Assembly (NCBI GenBank): GCA_014843695.1
Contig: CM026394.1
Coordinates: forward strand, 36,782,738-36,846,737
Direction of reading: 5' to 3'
Source: Archivesica marissinica
Lineage: Eukaryota > Mollusca > Bivalvia > Venerida > Vesicomyidae
Length of the DNA: 64,000 nt
The notes beneath the pieces are model-generated. The model saw only the letters and a program-made list of their open reading frames with translations. It searched no databases and was not told where the DNA came from. How positions within the stretch are numbered: position 1 is the stretch's first letter; each line of letters starts with the position of its first letter. Positions 60,601 through 64,000 of the stretch are shown in pieces. The position numbers were made by a program, and so were the translations under genes.

Positions 60601-62519
60601 CATTTATTATACTTAACCAGTACTTGGGTGCATAATAATAAATTGACCTAAATCTCTATGAAGTCCCAGTAATATCTATGGAGGTGGGATAGATATGGCG
60701 ACTACTTATCCACTGCATAATAGCTAAATGGCTGTCGTTTGTATGGAGATATAATAGTATATTAACCTAAATCTCTATGTAGTCCCAGTAATATCTATGG
60801 AGGTGGGATAGATATGGCGACTACTTATCCACTGCATGATAGCTAAATGGCTGTCGTTTGTATGGAGATATAATAGTATATTAACCTAAATCTCTATGTA
60901 GTCCCAGTAATATCTATGGAGGTGGGATAGATATGGCGACTACTTATCCACTGCATGATAGCTAAATGGCTGTCGTTTGTATGGAGATATAATAGTATAT
61001 TAACCTAAATCTCTATGTAGTCCCAGTAATATCTATGGAGGTGGGATAGATATGGCGACTACTTATCCACTGCATGATAGCTAAATGGCTGTCGTTTGTA
61101 TGGAGATATAATAGTATATTAACCTAAATCTCTATGTAGTCCCAGTAATATCTATGGAGGTGGGATAGATATGGCGACTACTTATCCACTGCATGATAGC
61201 TAAATGGCTGTCGTTTGTATGGAGATATAATAGTATATTAACCTAAATCTCTATGTAGTCCCAGTAATATCTATGGAGGTGGGATAGATATGGCGACTAC
61301 TTATCCACTGCATGATAGCTAAATGGCTGTCGTTTGTATGGAGATATAATAGTATATTAACCTAAATCTCTATGAAGTCCCAGTAATATCTATGGAGGTG
61401 GGATAGATATGGCGACTACTTATCCACTGCATGATAGCTAAATGGCTGTCGTTTGTATGGAGATATAATAGTATATTAACCTAAATCTCTATGAAGTCCC
61501 AGTAATCTATGGAGGGGATAGATATGGCGACTACTTATCCACTGCATGATAGCTAAATGGTGTCGTTTGTATGGAGATATAATAGTATATTAACCTAAAT
61601 CTCTATGAAGTCCCAGTAATATCTATGGAGGTGGGATAGATATGGCGACTACTTATCCACTGCATGATAGCTAAATGGCTGTCGTTTGTATGGAGATATA
61701 ATAGTATATTACCTAAATCTCTATGTAGTCCCAGTAATATCTATGGAGGTGGGATAGATATGGCGACTACTTATCCACTGCATGATAGCTAAATGGCTGT
61801 CGTTTGTATGGAGATATAATAGTATATTAACCTAAATCTCTATGTAGCTCCAGTAATTTCTATGGAGGTGGGATAGATATGGCGACTATGGATCCACTGC
61901 ATGATAGATAAAGGGTTTTTACATTGTGTGATATTGGATAAATGGAACTGTGATTTTTGTATTTCAAATGAGAAATAACAGAATAGTCTTCCGTGTTAAT
62001 TAATAGAAATATGTAGTTGAAACCAATTTGAATGTAGCACAGCTTCCAACATTTGTGAAAGTCGTGATAGCGCAGTGGATTCGTGTTCGCTTCAGGTGCG
62101 AACGATCCGGAGTTCGAGCCCCGCTGGAGCCGTTACGATTGTGCCCTTAGGCAAGGCATTTAAATTTCACGATGCCTCTTCTCTCTCCCTGGCGATGGAT
62201 TCCACCAGGAATGAGATCTCGAGAGTGATTAATATAAGTTGAAAGAACTTGTTTCGCAAACGAGCTAGAATAAGTTTGTATAAACTAAACATTTCAAAGA
62301 TAAAAAGCACTTATGCAAGACAGAATTGAGTAATATTTGTGAATGTTATTTCAGGATTCATTAATTGCCAACCTACTGCGACTGATTCAGAAGATGAAGC
62401 CCAAGCCATTCTCTGTCATCAAGGAGGTGAAAGTCTTGCAGGATATGTCCGATATTGAGATAAAGAAGAAGCTGTTTCCCGGCTTATCATTGCCAAATGA
62501 AGCCCGGAACCTGTCACCA
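57603..62519 (+). CDS. DHX8: DHX8 / PRP22-type DEAH-box splicing helicase, first three coding exons
   Basis: Exons 57603-57696, 60496-60581 and 62355-62519 join (phases 1 and 0) into the N-terminal 115 residues of DHX8: [56 protein letters not shown] and [11 protein letters not shown] recognise this block from metazoan DHX8, the ATPase that releases mRNA from the spliceosome after exon ligation, acting in the nucleus. The part seen is the conserved N-terminal segment before the S1 RNA-binding and helicase domains, which would lie beyond the window. An in-frame ATG also exists 18 bases upstream (57585) in MSCRNIM; alternatively GAATGTCTTGCAG at 57583-57595 is an acceptor after a 5' UTR exon, which fits better with a spliced leader exon. 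Introns 1 and 2 are 2.8 and 1.8 kb and full of arrays and SINEs. Confidence 0.95.
57770..57976 (+). mobile_element. SINE-D copy 4, diverged, in DHX8 intron 1
   Basis: GTTAGTGCAGTGGTTAGCACG head with poor B box, body end CAACGAGAGTGATTAATG and tail TAAATAAAGTTTATG. Confidence 0.78.
58185..58240 (+). mobile_element. SINE-H fragment in DHX8 intron 1
   Basis: GGCCTTCCTCCACCAATAAT then AGCTGGAGA, the reverse of the SINE-H tail; it is in the opposite orientation to the other copies. Confidence 0.6.
58521..58807 (-). mobile_element. SINE-A copy 6, full length, in DHX8 intron 1
   Basis: Tail TTTATTTATCGTCGCTACAG to head GGACTACAGATCCCTCTGTC; all internal markers are present. Confidence 0.92.
58808..59304. 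other. DHX8 intron 1 spacer
   Basis: AT-rich, nothing identified. Confidence 0.55.
59305..59522. repeat. 23-bp minisatellite, about 9 copies
   Basis: The unit is gtatatgcttgcactatgga plus aat; almost perfect copies. Confidence 0.96.
59900..60430. repeat. 31-bp minisatellite, about 17 copies, ending near DHX8 exon 2
   Basis: The unit begins tcccacatgttcattggctg and ends ttacatccag plus a or g. The last unit ends about 65 bp before the exon 2 acceptor boundary. Confidence 0.96.
60496..60581 (+). CDS. DHX8: DHX8 coding exon 2
   Basis: Acceptor TTTACTTTCTTCCAG, donor TTTGAG|GTAGGA; reads [17 protein letters not shown] then [12 protein letters not shown]. Phase 1 in, 0 out. Confidence 0.95.
60648..61920. 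repeat. 119-bp tandem array, about 10.7 copies, in DHX8 intron 2
   Basis: The unit begins aacctaaatctctatgtagt and contains GGTGGGATAGATATGGCGAC. Copies are nearly identical apart from a/t variants and one unit with small deletions near 61500-61560. Confidence 0.96.
62062..62290 (+). mobile_element. SINE-C copy, full length, in DHX8 intron 2
   Basis: Head GTCGTGATAGCGCAGTGG, anticodon loop TTCAGGT, B box GAGTTCGAGCCCC, complete body and tail TATAAACTAAA. It ends about 65 bp before exon 3. This is the best reference copy for SINE-C in the window. Confidence 0.93.
62355..62519 (+). CDS. DHX8: DHX8 coding exon 3
   Basis: Acceptor AATGTTATTTCAG, donor TCACCA|GTAAGA; 55 codons from [17 protein letters not shown] to NEARNLSP. 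The second half ([19 protein letters not shown]) corresponds to the variable linker with the KLFP motif. Confidence 0.93.
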
Positions 62520-62594
62520 GTAAGATTATAAAGATTCACGTGGGAATTTGTGTTTCAATGTATGCTTTACTGTCCTATACATTTGTATCTTTAG

Positions 62595-62845
62595 TCCGCC
62601 TCCGTGGTCGAGTTGTTAAGGTCGCTGACTTGTATACCACTGTAACCTATCATCACTGATGGTCACGGGTTTGAGCCCCGCTCAGGCCGTGTCTCATTTA
62701 TATGAAAAAGTTGGCAGTTTCTTACCTAAGTTGGTGCTGGTTAACCGCTGGAGCCTGCCCAGGAAAGGTGTTGTCAAGTAAACTGCACGCCGGCGATATA
62801 GCCCAAAATGGTGCTGATGCAGGCGTAAAACCCGAAATATAACAT
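62595..62845 (+). mobile_element. SINE-F copy (tRNA-like head with inserted arm)
   Basis: GCCTCCGTGGTCGAGTTGTTA head, an extended anticodon/variable region, B box GGGTTTGAGCCCC, then a body with GCTGGTTAACCGCTGGAGCC and an end with GGCGTAAAACCCGAAATA. This ending with AAAACCC and ATAAC repeats is typical of dispersed tRNA-derived SINEs. Confidence 0.72.
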
Positions 62846-62875
62846 AACATATAACATTTGTATCTTGACTTTATG

Positions 62876-63125
62876 TTGTTTTTTTTAAAAATAATATTTT
62901 ATTGCATTTTTTCATACAATACATTACATATATACATACAATACTACGAACAAATCAGAGATTAATATGTAATTATATGATTGCAGTATACGATACATTT
63001 TTGTTTGTCGAGGGAAAAAAGCAAATGGGTTGGGCTACGAGTTATAACAACATTATTTACAGCCCTCCCCGTCACTTCGAACTAAATAAACAATGTTGGA
63101 TGAACAATTTCTGTAATGTATGATC
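62876..63125 (-). mobile_element. Poly(A)-tailed LINE-type 3' end (family R3), copy 2
   Basis: Matches the 51.0-kb copy: reverse reading TAGCCCAACCCATTTGC, TTTTTTCCCTCGACAAAC, and an A-rich end. Confidence 0.65.
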
Positions 63126-63455
63126 GAATGTAGAAAAAGAACACATAAAATTAAATTTCGTGGTGAATATTTGTTAATTATAATATCATATGTGAAAAAA
63201 TGACGCAAAGAAATGGAAAACGTACAGTTAGTTTATGACTTGAATATGAGCTTAAGAATTAAAACTAAGAGATAGTGCATGCACCCCAACCACTTTATAG
63301 TGCATGCACCCCAACCACTTTATGTCATGCCAGTGGAGGTCTTGTCTCTTCTCAAAGTATTAACTTTTAGCACGCTGTCGGCGATAGAATGATTTGAATG
63401 TAATGTCAGGCCCTACTTTCTAGGAAAAATAAGAAAAATATTACACTTGTGTTTT
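63126..63455. other. DHX8 intron 3 spacer with a 25-bp duplication
   Basis: ATAGTGCATGCACCCCAACC plus ACTTT occurs twice in tandem at 63278-63322. No exon seen. Confidence 0.55.
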
Positions 63456-63502
63456 TGTTACGTTTATTTATCGTTGCTACCTGTTGACCGTATCAGCAAC
63501 GG
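63456..63502 (-). mobile_element. SINE-A tail fragment
   Basis: TTACGTTTATTTATCGTTGC and GTTGACCGTATCAGCAACG, the hairpin tail only. Confidence 0.7.
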
Positions 63503-63620
63503 GCAGTTTATCTAACAACACAGTTCATCGGCAGGCTCCAGTGGTTTACCAGTACTTTGTGCACCAACCTCTGTAAGAAACTGCCAACTTTTTCGTATAA
63601 AGAGACACTGTCTGATTAAC

Positions 63621-63795
63621 CGTGGTGTGGGTGTGTGTGGTTGGCGTGTGTGTTGTGTGGTTGGCGTGTGTGTTGTGTGCGTGCGTGTGTGTGGTTGGTG
63701 TGTGTGGTGTGCGTGCATGTGTGTGGTGTTGTATGCGTGTGTGTGGTTGGTGTGTGTGGTGTGTGTGTGGTTGGTGTGTGTGGTGTGCGTGCATG
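63621..63795. repeat. GT-rich low-complexity tract
   Basis: Mixed GTGTGTGGTTGGCGTGTGTG and GTGCGTGCATGTGTG words, running into the N gap. Confidence 0.92.
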
Positions 63796-64000
63796 NNNNN
63801 NNNNNNNNNNNNNNNNNNNNNNNNNNNNNNNNNNNNNNNNNNNNNNNNNNNNNNNNNNNNNNNNNNNNNNNNNNNNNNNNNNNNNNNNNNNNNNNNNNNN
63901 NNNNNNNNNNNNNNNNNNNNNNNNNNNNNNNNNNNNNNNNNNNNNNNNNNNNNNNNNNNNNNNNNNNNNNNNNNNNNNNNNNNNNNNNNNNNNNNNNNNN
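63796..64000. other. Assembly gap at window end
   Basis: N from 63796 to the end of the window. Confidence 1.

Noticed and set aside
63512..63794. His/Thr-rich reverse frames at the window end
   Set aside because: Translation of GT-rich low-complexity DNA next to the gap.

Overview
This is a eukaryotic, intron-rich and very repeat-rich window. I read it as an invertebrate, most likely lophotrochozoan and probably a mollusc. The grounds are a DHX8/PRP22-type helicase gene with metazoan protein sequence, many tRNA-derived SINEs, L1/Tx1-like and jockey/CR1-like LINE pieces, a decayed Ty3/gypsy element and a degenerate TTAGGG interstitial tract. The species assignment is inference. No bacterial-style operons, rRNA genes or free-standing tRNA genes were seen. 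The longest open frames are tandem arrays, not genes; the real genes are split into short exons that I found by joining splice sites with matching phase.

Layout. 1-2.3 kb: reverse-strand L1/Tx1-like LINE ending at a 1000-N gap. 3.3-5.1 kb: 57-bp minisatellite. 5.1-7.6 kb: reverse-strand gypsy-like gag/protease remnant carrying inserted SINEs. 8-15.9 kb: SINEs plus two convergent candidate genes (forward exons at 11.46 and 12.54 kb; reverse exons at 15.8, 15.4 and 12.9 kb). 16.1-24.5 kb: an almost continuous 8-kb block of five different tandem arrays. 24.5-25.8 kb: nested retroposons. 26.3-41.7 kb: the main gene, a predicted single-pass immunoglobulin-superfamily receptor (419 aa as joined). 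It has a signal-peptide exon, three Ig exons, a transmembrane exon and two cytoplasmic exons ending in a paired-tyrosine motif; almost every intron carries its own minisatellite. 42.1-42.7 kb: jockey-like RT fragment ending at a second 1000-N gap. 43.7-44.7 kb: 33-bp array. 45.6-46.1 kb: three diverged repeats with paired ETS-like sites. 46.2-48.6 kb: the last two exons of a reverse-strand coiled-coil protein, with a GC-rich minisatellite that grew inside a SINE in its intron. 49-57.5 kb: SINEs, a small signal-peptide ORF, a nested LINE insertion, a telomere-like tract and a TIR element inside a tandem array. 57.6-62.5 kb: the first three coding exons of DHX8 (forward), continuing past the window. 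The last 205 bases are N.

How the genes work together: nothing shows they form one system. The Ig receptor is the most interesting locus. Its exons are all phase-compatible, its first two Ig domains lack the canonical cysteine pair, and its tail carries a YxxL-x12-YxxV pair whose second half has been copied into a 95-bp tandem array just downstream. DHX8 is a conserved splicing helicase. The other three gene fragments are not recognised. Everything rests on reading the sequence by eye; no database search was possible.
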